A DNA stretch of 64,000 nt from Dakarella massiliensis (GTDB taxonomy: Bacteria; Pseudomonadota; Gammaproteobacteria; Burkholderiales; Burkholderiaceae_F). Positions 20,031-29,755 of this stretch are shown here, in pieces (position 1 is the stretch's first letter; every line of letters begins with the position of its first letter). Location of the stretch: contig NZ_CVTY01000007.1 of NCBI RefSeq assembly GCF_001182045.1, positions 975,149 to 1,039,148 on the forward strand. The letters are read 5' to 3'. The translations under genes were made by a program, and so were the position numbers. The notes below the pieces were generated by a model. It searched no databases. It saw only the letters and a list, made by a program, of their open reading frames with translations, and had not been told where the DNA came from.

Positions 20031-20066
20031 AAAAAATCCCGGAGCCGCTGTAACGCAGTTCCGGGA
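20031..20066 (-). terminator. Intrinsic terminator of rnpB
   Basis: On the minus strand the inverted repeat TCCCGGA...TCCGGGA (stem about 20037-20066, with some extra pairing inside) is followed by TTTTTT (20031-20036). It lies just downstream of the RNase P RNA 3' end and ends its transcript. Confidence 0.85.
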
Positions 20067-20080
20067 CCTGTTGAATCAGA

Positions 20081-20392
20081 GGCACGAAGTCCATCGATAA
20101 GCCGGATTTTGTTGCCCGGGTTGCCCCGGTGACAGTCATTCGTCTAGACCCGGTCTCGCGACCGGGCTCAAGCCACTTACCCGCAGCCTCGCCGGACAGG
20201 GTCAGCGGCTGCCTATTTAGTGTTGCTTCCCGTAGAGATTGCCCGTTTCACCCGAACTTGATCGGCTCGTCTCTGTTGCTCTAATCCTCGCCTCGCGGCG
20301 GGCAGCCGTTAGCTGCTACGGTGTCCTATGAAGTCCGGACTTTCCTCGGGCGGGACAGGTCCCGTCCACGACTGTCTGATCGGCTTCGTGCA
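20081..20392 (-). ncRNA. rnpB: RNase P catalytic RNA (type A, M1 RNA)
   Basis: The minus strand carries the characteristic segments of bacterial RNase P RNA: the 5' part GATCAGACAGTCG, the conserved GAGGAAAGTCCGGACTTC, the central GTGAAACGGGCAATCTC-type region, and the 3' segment ACAAAATCCGGCTTATCG. The 5' GCACGAAG (20384-20391) pairs with CTTCGTGC (20082-20089) to close helix P1, which sets the ends at about 20392 and 20081. At roughly 312 nt it is near the shorter end for type A RNAs. RNase P trims tRNA 5' leaders. A -10-like TATATATA (20402-20409) lies 10 bp upstream and a terminator directly downstream. Ends are approximate. Confidence 0.95.
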
Positions 20393-20401
20393 GGCGGTCA
20401 C

Positions 20402-20433
20402 TATATATAGAAAACGATGAAGCCGCAAGAAGG
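20402..20433 (-). promoter_or_regulatory. Candidate rnpB promoter
   Basis: A TATATATA block (20402-20409) lies about 10 bp before the predicted RNase P RNA 5' end and is a good -10 element. The -35 is weak (TTCTTG-like, about 18 bp upstream). This is consistent with a dedicated promoter divergent from the pagP-like gene. Confidence 0.5.
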
Positions 20434-20513
20434 CCGCTTTTGAAAGTGCGCCTATTGTTGTACATTAACGCCTAATTATTCTCAAAAAACAACTGCATCT
20501 CTCTTCTTCTCCT

Positions 20514-21680
20514 ATGCTTCTTAAAAGAAAACTGGCACTTGCGGCCATGCTGGCCGCATTTACTCTGCCCGCCTGGGCCGATGGATTTCTCTCCAGCGCC
20601 CTCTCCGCTATCAATGAAACCACGCCTGCGGGCATGGTCTCTCAGGACAGCCGTGAGGACGGCGTCGGCGGCTGGTTCCGCGACCAGGGCCGGGGCTTCT
20701 CCAATATTGTGAAGCAGGGCAATACGGCGATTGTGCTGCCGGTTTACACCGAGCACCCCGCCTGGGACTACAACAACCGACACCAGGAGAACGGCCTCAC
20801 CTGGGGCGGCGGTATCGCCCGCACCTTCGTTGACAGCCGCGGAAACGAACGTCTTGCCTATGCGGTCGCGTTTTCGGACTCTCACTACGAACTCGAGCCT
20901 TTCGTGGGCTACGGCTGGGTCTCCCGCTGGAATGTCGGCAGCACCGGTCTTCATGTCGGTGCTGGCTACCTCGCCGGCCTCACGTTCCGAGCTGACTACC
21001 GCTGGCTCCCGATCCCCGCTCCGCTTCCGCTCCTCAATGTCGGCACCCGGAATTTCGGCGCCTATATGACGTACATCCCGTTCTCGAACGTCGCCTTCTT
21101 CTTCACGACGTTCAATCTCGATGATCACGCCACGCACGAAATGCCGCTCCAGCCGGGCAGCGTCTGGTACGGCCGGAATAACCTCCTCTACGCGGGCGGC
21201 TCCTGGGGCCATAACGACCTCGGCGACCCGGACAGCGACAGAGGCCGCGCGACGATGACGTCGAACGGCGGCTGGAACGCCGGTATCCGTCACTACTTTG
21301 ACCGCCACTGGGCCGCTGACCTCGGTGTCATCCGCTCGAAGCACGACACGGCCTGGGACGGCGTGAAGCAGCACGACTGGAAGATGACTCAGGTGAACCT
21401 GATGGGTCAGTACCACGCGGACGCCACGAAGAACCTCCGGCTCTTCGCCGGCGCGGGCGTTGGCTACGCGAAGCTTAAGCGCTCGGGACAGTCTGAAGAC
21501 TCCATTCACCCGGTGATCGGCGCGGGCTTCACCTGGGCCTTCAGCCGTGAGTTCCATCTCACCGGGTCCATAGTTACCGCCTTCCCCCGCTTCAAGGACA
21601 TTGACTCTGTCCACTGCCCGGGCGACACCGGACGTCCGGCTCCCACCTCATTCAATCTTTCTCTCGGAAAGACTTTCTGA
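20514..21680 (+). CDS. pagP: PagP lipid A acyltransferase fused to a second outer-membrane beta-barrel domain
   Basis: A 388-residue outer-membrane protein. Residues 1-22 are a signal peptide (cleavage after LPAWA). Residues about 55-202 align along their length with PagP, the 8-stranded barrel that transfers palmitate to lipid A: LTWGGGIAR, AYAVAFSDSHYELEPFVGYGW, LGV/HVGAGYLAGLTF-type strands, PIPAPLPLLNVG and AYMTYIPFSNVAFFF. The three PagP catalytic residues are present as His81, Asp122 and Ser123. E. coli PagP ends at this point. Here about 185 residues follow: alternating aromatic/glycine strands (GGWNAGIRHYFDRHWAADLG, NLRLFAGAGVGYAKL, HPVIGAGFTWAFSREFHLTG) and a terminal NLSLGKTF with C-terminal Phe. 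This is an OmpW/OmpA-like barrel, with the BAM signal only at the far end. No Shine-Dalgarno is obvious. The PagP domain is very likely; the second domain's family is inferred from pattern. Confidence 0.85.
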   Translation: MLLKRKLALAAMLAAFTLPAWADGFLSSALSAINETTPAGMVSQDSREDGVGGWFRDQGRGFSNIVKQGNTAIVLPVYTEHPAWDYNNRHQENGLTWGGGIARTFVDSRGNERLAYAVAFSDSHYELEPFVGYGWVSRWNVGSTGLHVGAGYLAGLTFRADYRWLPIPAPLPLLNVGTRNFGAYMTYIPFSNVAFFFTTFNLDDHATHEMPLQPGSVWYGRNNLLYAGGSWGHNDLGDPDSDRGRATMTSNGGWNAGIRHYFDRHWAADLGVIRSKHDTAWDGVKQHDWKMTQVNLMGQYHADATKNLRLFAGAGVGYAKLKRSGQSEDSIHPVIGAGFTWAFSREFHLTGSIVTAFPRFKDIDSVHCPGDTGRPAPTSFNLSLGKTF

Positions 21681-21690
21681 CATTTCCTTA

Positions 21691-21717
21691 GGCTCCCGGC
21701 CTCTCGGCCGCGGAGCC
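21691..21717 (+). terminator. Stem-loop after the pagP fusion gene (weak terminator)
   Basis: GGCTCC-CGGCC, loop TCTC, GGCCG-c-GGAGCC forms a strong hairpin 10 bp after the stop codon. The following bases (GGGTAACTAAAAT) lack a uridine run, so termination may be partial, leaving read-through into hemL. Confidence 0.45.
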
Positions 21718-21783
21718 GGGTAACTAAAATAAGGGCTCTTCCCGGCAAGAGCTTTCAGGATTTTCCGTTAAGGCAAAACGACA

Positions 21784-23073
21784 ATGAATCGCAACGACGA
21801 ACTCTTTGAACGCGCACAGATCTCCATCCCCGGCGGTGTGAATTCCCCGGTCCGGGCCTTCCGCTCGGTCGGCGGCTCCCCCCGCTTCATGAACCGGGCC
21901 CAGGGCCCCTACATGTGGGACGTGACCGGCAAGCGCTACGCTGACTACATCCTCTCCTGGGGCCCGATGATCCTCGGCCACGGGAATCCGGAAGTGCTGC
22001 GCGCCGTGCACGAAGCGGTCGATGCCGGTCTCACGTTCGGCACCGCGACTGAGCTCGAGATCCAGATCGCGGAGGAAATCCGCCGTCTCGTGCCGTCGAT
22101 TGAGTCTGTCCGTCTCGTCTCCTCCGGCACCGAGGCCGGCATGAGCGCGATCCGTCTCGCCTGCGGCTACACGGGCCGCAACAAGATCATCAAGTTCGAG
22201 GGCTGCTACCACGGCCACTCCGACCGTCTCCTCGTGAAGGCGGGCTCCGGAATGCTCACTTTCGGCCATCCGAGCTCTGCCGGCGTTCCGGCCGGTATCA
22301 CGAACGACACGATCGTTCTTGAGTACAACAACCCCGCACAGCTTGAGGAAACCTTCAAGGAGCTCGGTGACCAGATTGCCGGCGTGATCGTTGAAGCGGT
22401 CGGCGGCAACATGAACATGGTGAAGGGCACCCCGGAATTCATCCACGCGATCCGTGACCTCTGCACGAAGTACGGCGCTGTGATGATCGTGGACGAAGTG
22501 ATGACCGGATTCCGCGTGGCGCTTGGCGGCGCCCAGTCGGTCTACGGCGTCACACCGGATCTCACGATGCTCGGCAAGGTGGTGGGCGGCGGCATGCCGG
22601 TCTCCGCTTTTGGCGGCCGCCGCGAGATCATGAATCAGATCGCGCCTCTCGGCCCGGTCTATCAGGCCGGCACCCTTTCCGGCAACCCGGTTGCCGTGAC
22701 AGCGGGCCTCAAGACCCTGCAGCTCATTCAGGAGCCGGGGGTCTACGACCGCATCACCGCCACGTCGAAGCGCCTCACTGAAGGCCTCAAGAAGGCGGCT
22801 GCCGATAACGGGATTCCGTTCACCGCGGACTACTGCGGCGGCATGTTCGGTATTTACTTCCTTCCGGAGGTTCCGCACCACTTTGCTGACGTGATGAAGT
22901 CTGACGACAAGCTCTTCGGCCGCTGGTTCCACCAGATGCTCGACGCGGGCTGCTACTTCGCGCCCTCCGTCTTCGAAGCCGGCTTTGTTTCCATCGTCCA
23001 CACGGACGAAGTGATCGATCAGACGATCGCCGCTGCCCGCGACGCTTTCGCGTCGCTCCGTGCGGCCGTCTGA
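21784..23073 (+). CDS. hemL: Glutamate-1-semialdehyde 2,1-aminomutase
   Basis: HemL is the PLP enzyme that converts glutamate-1-semialdehyde to 5-aminolevulinate, the C5 entry to haem and other tetrapyrroles. The 429-residue product starts [26 protein letters not shown]. It shows the class III aminotransferase pattern: [40 protein letters not shown], and [15 protein letters not shown], in which the lysine is residue 265, the standard catalytic position. A weak AAGG ribosome site precedes the ATG. The next gene follows closely or overlaps, so the two are probably cotranscribed. Confidence 0.97.
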   Translation: MNRNDELFERAQISIPGGVNSPVRAFRSVGGSPRFMNRAQGPYMWDVTGKRYADYILSWGPMILGHGNPEVLRAVHEAVDAGLTFGTATELEIQIAEEIRRLVPSIESVRLVSSGTEAGMSAIRLACGYTGRNKIIKFEGCYHGHSDRLLVKAGSGMLTFGHPSSAGVPAGITNDTIVLEYNNPAQLEETFKELGDQIAGVIVEAVGGNMNMVKGTPEFIHAIRDLCTKYGAVMIVDEVMTGFRVALGGAQSVYGVTPDLTMLGKVVGGGMPVSAFGGRREIMNQIAPLGPVYQAGTLSGNPVAVTAGLKTLQLIQEPGVYDRITATSKRLTEGLKKAAADNGIPFTADYCGGMFGIYFLPEVPHHFADVMKSDDKLFGRWFHQMLDAGCYFAPSVFEAGFVSIVHTDEVIDQTIAAARDAFASLRAAV

Positions 23074-23092
23074 TCTTCGGAGTTTTTCCCGC

Positions 23093-25273
23093 TTGAAAGC
23101 CCCCCGACTGCTCATCGGCCTCCTCGCTGCGGCCACGCTTATTCAGACAGCCGGGGCATCCGGCGCGTTCGTGACGGGAAGCGGCGATTCGTCACCTGCC
23201 TCCGGAATCTTTCAGTCCTCGGGGTCGGGCGCTGCCGCGTCTCCTCTGGCTCCCGGCCGCTCCGCGGTCAAAGCGCGGCTTATCACCTCTCAGACCGCTG
23301 CGGTCCCGGGAAAAAACCTGAAGCTCGCGGTTGAGCTGACGCATGACGCCGGATGGCACACCTACTGGAAGAACCCGGGAGACGTCGGTTCCCCGATTGA
23401 ATTCCAGTGGACGGTTCCTTCGGGCTGGAAAGTCACCGGTCCCGCCTGGCCCGAACCCACGGAAACCCAGGCGCTCTCGCTCACCAATTACGGCATCTCC
23501 GGAAAGGCTCTCTACCCCTTCACGGCTTCCGTCCCGCAGAACGCCTCCGGCACGGCTCTCGTTCGGGTGCACGTTTCCTGGGTCGCCTGCAAGGAGCAGT
23601 GCGTGCCGGGAGATGCCACGCTGGAAGCGAAACTTCCTGTAGCCTCATCCGCCGCGGCATCGCCTGAGGCCCCTCTGATTGAGGCCGCTGAATCTCAGGT
23701 ACCGGACCCCGCCCCGAAAGACATCCAGGCCGTCAAAAACGGCTCCCGGGTTCTGATCACGGTGCCGGGCCACCACGCTGACATCACTTTCTTCCCGGAC
23801 GCACCCGGCACGGTTTTCAAGCCGGATGCCGGTCCCGTGATCCATCAGGGCGGTGCGACAGCCCGTGCCTACACCGTTTCCGTTCAGCCCGGCATGCAGT
23901 TCGGGAAAGTGGATGGACTGCTTCTCATTGACGGCGGAAAGAAAAACGGCGGGGCCACGTATCAGCTCTCTGTCACCCCGGAATCAGGCACTGTCCCGGC
24001 AGCCGCTGCCGCTGCTGTCACTTCCGGCTCCGCCGGGACTCCGGACGGCGGTCTGAAGCAGCTCACCTTTCTCACCGCAGCGCTTTTCGCTGCGCTCGGC
24101 GGACTGATCCTTAACCTGATGCCCTGCGTCTTCCCGGTGCTGTCCCTTAAGATGCTGGACCTCATCGGGGCCTCGAATGACGGCCGCCTTATCCGGCACG
24201 GTCTTGCCTTTACTGCGGGCGTCCTCCTCACCATGGGAGCGCTTTCCGGCACCTTGATCGCGCTTCAGGCCGCGGGGGCATCACTTGGCTGGGGCTTTCA
24301 GCTTCAGAACCCGGTGATCGTTCTCATCCTTGCGCTCCTTTTCCTCGCGATCACGCTGAATCTCGCAGGCGTTTTTGAATTTACGCTCGGCAGCCGCGCG
24401 GGCGGCAATCTCGCCCTCAAGACACCGGCCCGGGGACTCCTCGGAAGCTTTTTCACCGGAATCCTCGCCGTCATTGTCGCGAGCCCCTGCACGGCTCCCT
24501 TCATGGGAGCGGCGCTTGGCTTCGCGCTCTCGCAGCCTGCCGCCATCGCGGTCACGGTCTTTCTCGCACTTGGCTTTGGCATGGCGCTTCCGTGGCTCCT
24601 TCTCACCATCTTCCCTGGCTGGGTGAAGTGGCTCCCGAAACCTGGCGCCTGGATGGAAACGCTGAAGAAAGTGATGGCGATTCCGGTCGGCCTCGCCGCG
24701 GTCTGGCTGCTCTGGGTGCTTTCGCAGCAGCTCTCCCGCAACGGTCTCATGATCGCGGCCGGGATTCTGATTCTTGCCGCAGTGTCGCTCTGGCTCATCG
24801 GCCGGGGGCAGCGCCTGAAGCCTTTCGGCGGCCTTTATCCGGCGAGTTTCCCGGCGGCTGCCGCCGCGGCTCTCGTGCTTTATATCGGAGTCGGCCAGTT
24901 CGCGCCGGCCGCCATGAGCCTTGAAGGCACGGCGTGGCAGGCGTGGTCTCCCGAAGCCGTGCAGGCCGCGCGGAACTCCGGAAAACCGGTTTTCATTGAT
25001 TTCACCGCCGCCTGGTGCGTGACGTGCCAGGTGAATAAGAAAGCGGTGATTGACACGGAAGCGGTGGAGTCAGCCGCCCGGAATTTCGGCTACGCCCGGT
25101 TCCTCGCTGACTGGACCAACAAGGATCCGGCGATTTCCGCTGAACTCGCGCGCTACCGTCATAACGGCGTCCCGCTCTACATCGTGATTTCGAAGTCGGG
25201 GGCCGTAAAGGTGCTCCCCGAGCTTCTCACCAAAGACACGCTTCTCAGCGCTCTGAAGGAAGGGGCGAACTAG
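23093..25273 (+). CDS. dsbD: Thiol:disulfide interchange reductase, DsbD/ScsB type
   Basis: A membrane protein passing electrons from cytoplasmic thioredoxin to periplasmic thiol proteins. I choose TTG 23093 (GGAG 10 nt upstream, then signal peptide APRLLIGLLAAATLIQTAGA), giving 726 residues. A GTG at 23060 inside hemL has no ribosome site. Order: periplasmic domain (about 40-330) with WVACKEQCVPG (Cys near 166 and 170), a pattern I associate with the ScsB subgroup; membrane domain (about 335-590) with MPCVFPVLSLK and ASPCTAPFMG, the paired cysteines of the transporter core; C-terminal thioredoxin-like domain with AAWCVTCQVNKK (Cys 642 and 645). Its 3' end overlaps convergent dacB by 29 bp. 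A possible partner is encoded at 29021-29623. DsbD versus ScsB is uncertain. Confidence 0.88.
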   Translation: MKAPRLLIGLLAAATLIQTAGASGAFVTGSGDSSPASGIFQSSGSGAAASPLAPGRSAVKARLITSQTAAVPGKNLKLAVELTHDAGWHTYWKNPGDVGSPIEFQWTVPSGWKVTGPAWPEPTETQALSLTNYGISGKALYPFTASVPQNASGTALVRVHVSWVACKEQCVPGDATLEAKLPVASSAAASPEAPLIEAAESQVPDPAPKDIQAVKNGSRVLITVPGHHADITFFPDAPGTVFKPDAGPVIHQGGATARAYTVSVQPGMQFGKVDGLLLIDGGKKNGGATYQLSVTPESGTVPAAAAAAVTSGSAGTPDGGLKQLTFLTAALFAALGGLILNLMPCVFPVLSLKMLDLIGASNDGRLIRHGLAFTAGVLLTMGALSGTLIALQAAGASLGWGFQLQNPVIVLILALLFLAITLNLAGVFEFTLGSRAGGNLALKTPARGLLGSFFTGILAVIVASPCTAPFMGAALGFALSQPAAIAVTVFLALGFGMALPWLLLTIFPGWVKWLPKPGAWMETLKKVMAIPVGLAAVWLLWVLSQQLSRNGLMIAAGILILAAVSLWLIGRGQRLKPFGGLYPASFPAAAAAALVLYIGVGQFAPAAMSLEGTAWQAWSPEAVQAARNSGKPVFIDFTAAWCVTCQVNKKAVIDTEAVESAARNFGYARFLADWTNKDPAISAELARYRHNGVPLYIVISKSGAVKVLPELLTKDTLLSALKEGAN

Positions 25274-26699
25274 CCGCAGGCGTCCCGTCAGACGCGGCGT
25301 AATTCAGCACCGCGTCGAGCACCGGTTTCGCCCCGAGCGCTTTCGGGTCATTCACGATCGCGCTCACGGCGTAAAGCGTTCCGGACGCCGATCTCACATA
25401 CCCCGCGACCGATCTCACGCCCCGGATGTATCCGGTCTTGATATGCGCGCCGCCTTCTTCAAGCCCACGGCGCTTCATCGTGCCGTCGACCCCGGCGATC
25501 GGAAGCGACGACATGAATTCCGGGCTCCAAGGCTTCTTGCCTGCCGCCAGCAGCACGCCGGTCAGCTGGTCAGTCGAAATCCGCGCGGTGCGGCTGAGCC
25601 CCGAGCCGTTATCAATCAGAAAGCCTTCTGTCGGGATGCCAAGCGACGCGATCCATTGCGTGACGGCGTTCCTCGAGGCAAGTCTCGTCGCGCCGCCCGG
25701 AGTCCCTTCTGAAATTCCGAGAAAGAGATTTCTCGCGATCGGGTTGATGGAATTTTTATTCATATCCCGGATCATGAGGCTGAGGGGCTTTGAATTCAGC
25801 GTATAGAGCACCTGCGCGCCTTCGGGCGTCTTCCCCTTCATCCACTTACCGGTCCAGACACCGCCGAGCGCGGTCCAGCCGGCCCGCATGGCTTCTTCAT
25901 CAAAGATCGCCGCGCCGCACGCCACGGGCCACGGCACCGCGCTCCAGGAGCCTTCACCGCACGCCATCGGATAGCTGCCGCGGAAAGAAATCCGGCCGGG
26001 TTCTGTCTCCGGACGGAGTGTCGCGGTGAGATTCGGGGGACAGGCGCTTTCCGCGTAGGAAAGCGGCACGCGAAGCGGGAAACTGTACCCCGCGAGGTCC
26101 GGATCATGCAGCACCGCCGCCTCGCTCTCGCCCGGAAGCGGCACGAAGCTGAAAGTCACGGACTGGAGCGCGAGCCCAAGCAGATCGTGTCCCTGGTTAT
26201 AGGGACGGTCAGGGTGTCCGTCAAACTCCGCGGGATCCGCCTCGGGTTCCGCGAAAACCGAGGGATCCAGCACCACGGGGCCCGTGATCGTGCTGACCCC
26301 GACCGCGCGGAGCGCGGCAAGCGCCTCACGGAACCGTGACGCGGGAAGCCACGGGGCGCCGGATGCCCGGATATAAAGCGCGGGAATGGTTCCTCCCGTC
26401 GGAAGCGACGCCGACAGGAACTCGGTTTTCCAGACCTTCCCGGATCCGAGCAGATCCATCGCGGCCGCGGCGGTCACGGTCTTCATCACAGAGGCAGGGC
26501 TCCGGGGCACACTCCCCTCCCAGCGGATCGCGGCCTTCCCTTCCCCATACACCGGCGTGAGGGTGACAGAGAGCGACGAGGCACTGATTCCTGTCGAGGC
26601 AAGAGCCTCATTCACTTCAGGCGGCAGCCCCTCATCCGCCTGAGCGGCGGAAATCGGAAACAGAAGAGTTACAAATAGACACAAATACGCTATCTTCAT
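25245..26699 (-). CDS. dacB: D-alanyl-D-alanine carboxypeptidase/endopeptidase (PBP4, DacB)
   Basis: A low-molecular-weight class C penicillin-binding protein that trims or cleaves cross-linked peptidoglycan in the periplasm. I start it at ATG 26699 because the N-terminus MKIAYLCLFVTLLFPISAAQA is a clear signal peptide, giving 484 residues. Active-site motifs appear in family order: SPASVMKTVTAAAAM (SxxK), KNSINPIARNLFL (SxN, late in the sequence as expected when the PBP4 insertion domains lie between), and GGAHIKTGYIRG (KTG). The 3' end overlaps the convergent dsbD by 29 bp. Upstream is the groES promoter region, divergent from it. Confidence 0.95.
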   Translation of the reverse strand: MKIAYLCLFVTLLFPISAAQADEGLPPEVNEALASTGISASSLSVTLTPVYGEGKAAIRWEGSVPRSPASVMKTVTAAAAMDLLGSGKVWKTEFLSASLPTGGTIPALYIRASGAPWLPASRFREALAALRAVGVSTITGPVVLDPSVFAEPEADPAEFDGHPDRPYNQGHDLLGLALQSVTFSFVPLPGESEAAVLHDPDLAGYSFPLRVPLSYAESACPPNLTATLRPETEPGRISFRGSYPMACGEGSWSAVPWPVACGAAIFDEEAMRAGWTALGGVWTGKWMKGKTPEGAQVLYTLNSKPLSLMIRDMNKNSINPIARNLFLGISEGTPGGATRLASRNAVTQWIASLGIPTEGFLIDNGSGLSRTARISTDQLTGVLLAAGKKPWSPEFMSSLPIAGVDGTMKRRGLEEGGAHIKTGYIRGVRSVAGYVRSASGTLYAVSAIVNDPKALGAKPVLDAVLNYAASDGTPAASSPLPSER

Positions 26700-26772
26700 G
26701 AATAAATAAGGCTTTCGCCGCTCCAAAGAGTCTATTGCGCCGCGGGCGTTTCTTTTCAGTTTAAGACCAGCC

Positions 26773-26799
26773 CTTGAAAAAGGGCCCTGTTCCCCCCAT
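26773..26799 (+). promoter_or_regulatory. Sigma-32 heat-shock promoter of groES-groEL
   Basis: CTTGAAA (26773-26779) and CCCCAT (26794-26799, followed by AT) are separated by 14 bp, an excellent match to the RpoH consensus. No CIRCE inverted repeat is visible, so HrcA control is not indicated. The leader to groES is about 115 nt. Confidence 0.85.
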
Positions 26800-26870
26800 A
26801 TAGAGAATAAGGCAGAGGCGGGAGCCCCCTCCGGGGAGTCCTGCGCCCTGCTTTTGATTTTTCTGCTTAT

Positions 26871-26916
26871 GGAGAGCCCTTCCGGTCTCTCCCTCATATT
26901 AAGAAGCACTGTGGAG
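26871..26916 (+). promoter_or_regulatory. Possible alternative pairing at the groES ribosome-binding site
   Basis: GGAGAG (26871-26876) can pair with CTCTCC (26887-26892) as a local hairpin. The same TCTCC can instead pair with GGAGA of the groES Shine-Dalgarno (26913-26917). Such competition could act as a crude RNA thermosensor, but this is inference from complementarity alone. Confidence 0.25.
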
Positions 26917-26924
26917 ATTGAAAA

Positions 26925-27212
26925 ATGGAAATCCGTCCTTTGCACGACCGTGTGATTGTCAAGCGCCTCGCCGCTGAGCGCACCACTTCTTCCGGCATCG
27001 TGATCCCTGAATCCGCCGGCGACAAGCCCGACCAGGGCGAAGTGATCGCAGTCGGCCCCGGCCGCCGTGACGATCAGGGCAAGCTGATCCCGATGGGGGT
27101 CAAGGTCGGCGACAAGGTTCTGTTTGGAAAGTACTCCGGCCAGGCCGTCAAGATCGAAGGCGACGAGTTCCTGGTGATGCGTGAAGACGACATCATGGGC
27201 GTCCTCGCCTGA
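26925..27212 (+). CDS. groS: Co-chaperonin GroES (Cpn10)
   Basis: The 95-residue lid of the GroEL folding chamber. [15 protein letters not shown] at the start, the mobile loop around 17-33 ([16 protein letters not shown]), [25 protein letters not shown] at the end: all standard. A GTGGAG ribosome site lies 8 nt before the ATG. groEL follows after 40 bp. Confidence 0.99.
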   Translation: MEIRPLHDRVIVKRLAAERTTSSGIVIPESAGDKPDQGEVIAVGPGRRDDQGKLIPMGVKVGDKVLFGKYSGQAVKIEGDEFLVMREDDIMGVLA

Positions 27213-27249
27213 TTCAGCCCCCATTGATAAGTGATTTTGGAGAATTTAA

Positions 27250-28884
<1,635 letters not shown>

Positions 28885-28928
28885 TCTGGTCTGCCCAGAC
28901 CCACTCTTGAAGTTCTGAGAGAATAAGA

Positions 28929-28963
28929 CCGGCCCCGGAGCTCACGCTCCGGGGCCGTTTTCT
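28929..28963 (+). terminator. Intrinsic terminator of groESL
   Basis: GGCCCCGGAGC (28931-28941), loop TCAC, GCTCCGGGGCC (28946-28956), then GTTTTCT. An 11-bp perfect stem with a short uridine run. Confidence 0.92.
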
Positions 28964-29020
28964 GTCTGCGGCGCGGAGTCCGGACCGGGGTATCTTCATG
29001 GAGATACCCCGACCGCGCAC

Positions 29021-29623
29021 TCAGAGGTCAAAGACCTTCTTCAGATCCTCTGTCGTCATGCCGGAGTAAATCGCGCGGTACTCGCCCTTCGCGGTCCGGA
29101 AGACGCCGAACGGAATCGTGCGGGTACCGTTCCGGCGGACGATCTTGGAGTTCGTCCAGACCTTCGCGCGGATCTTTTCCGGAAGCTTCCAGACCTCTTT
29201 CTGATCAACGGGCAGGCCGCGGAACGCGGCATCATGGAAGTGATCCTCATGCTCAAGGAACTTCTTCCAGGGGTCCGGAGCCGAAAGAATCATGGAACCC
29301 TGCGGCTCGGAATTGATGTTCAGCACAGCGACCGGGCACCAGACGATGCGCACCTTGCCGTAGAGAGGCGTTGCCGCGCGGTGGAGCTTTTCGCACCACG
29401 GGCACTGCGGATCGAAAGCGATGTAGGCGGTGGGCAGACCTTCGGTTCCGGGGGCTGTCACGCCGGTACCGTCCTTCGCGAGATCCTGGTACATGCCTTC
29501 GCCATACCAGCCTTCGGGCACCTTCGGCCAGACCTTCTTCGGAGCGCCTGTGGCTTCAGCCGCGAGGGCTGCGGGAGCGGCCGCCGCGGCAGCGATCGCC
29601 GCAAGCATCTGTCGACGTTTCAT
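29021..29623 (-). CDS. DsbC/DsbG-like periplasmic thioredoxin-fold protein
   Basis: A 200-residue secreted protein starting MKRRQMLAAIAAAAAAPAALA, a signal peptide whose twin arginines leave Sec or Tat export open. AAGGAG lies 9 nt before this ATG, which decides the start. The active site is FDPQCPWCEKLH, a CPWC motif with cysteines near 72 and 75. Downstream text (VRIVWCPVAVLN, ARVWTNSKIVRRNGTRTIPFGVF-type cis-Pro segment with TIPF) resembles the catalytic domain of DsbC/DsbG. The usual N-terminal dimerisation domain is missing or very short (about 45 residues after the signal). It could be an isomerase, reductase or a monomeric oxidase. The DsbD/ScsB reductase encoded 3.7 kb away could keep it reduced. 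The exact role is unknown. Confidence 0.72.
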   Translation of the reverse strand: MKRRQMLAAIAAAAAAPAALAAEATGAPKKVWPKVPEGWYGEGMYQDLAKDGTGVTAPGTEGLPTAYIAFDPQCPWCEKLHRAATPLYGKVRIVWCPVAVLNINSEPQGSMILSAPDPWKKFLEHEDHFHDAAFRGLPVDQKEVWKLPEKIRAKVWTNSKIVRRNGTRTIPFGVFRTAKGEYRAIYSGMTTEDLKKVFDL

Positions 29624-29755
29624 TCTTCTTTTCTCCTTGAGTCCGCGCCGATGGGAATTCCGGCGCAATGACTTAAATATCCCACGATCCGGAAGAATCT
29701 GCCTCGCGTCGAGGTAACATAAGGTAATTTTTCTGATTCATCCGAACTTGACGAC

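Noticed and set aside
21724..23136. Long minus-strand frame opposite hemL
   Set aside because: Shadow of hemL; composition is Arg/His/Val-rich with no recognisable motif.
26700..26924. CIRCE/HrcA operator before groES
   Set aside because: No TTAGCACTC-N9-GAGTGCTAA or close variant; the sigma-32 promoter explains heat control.
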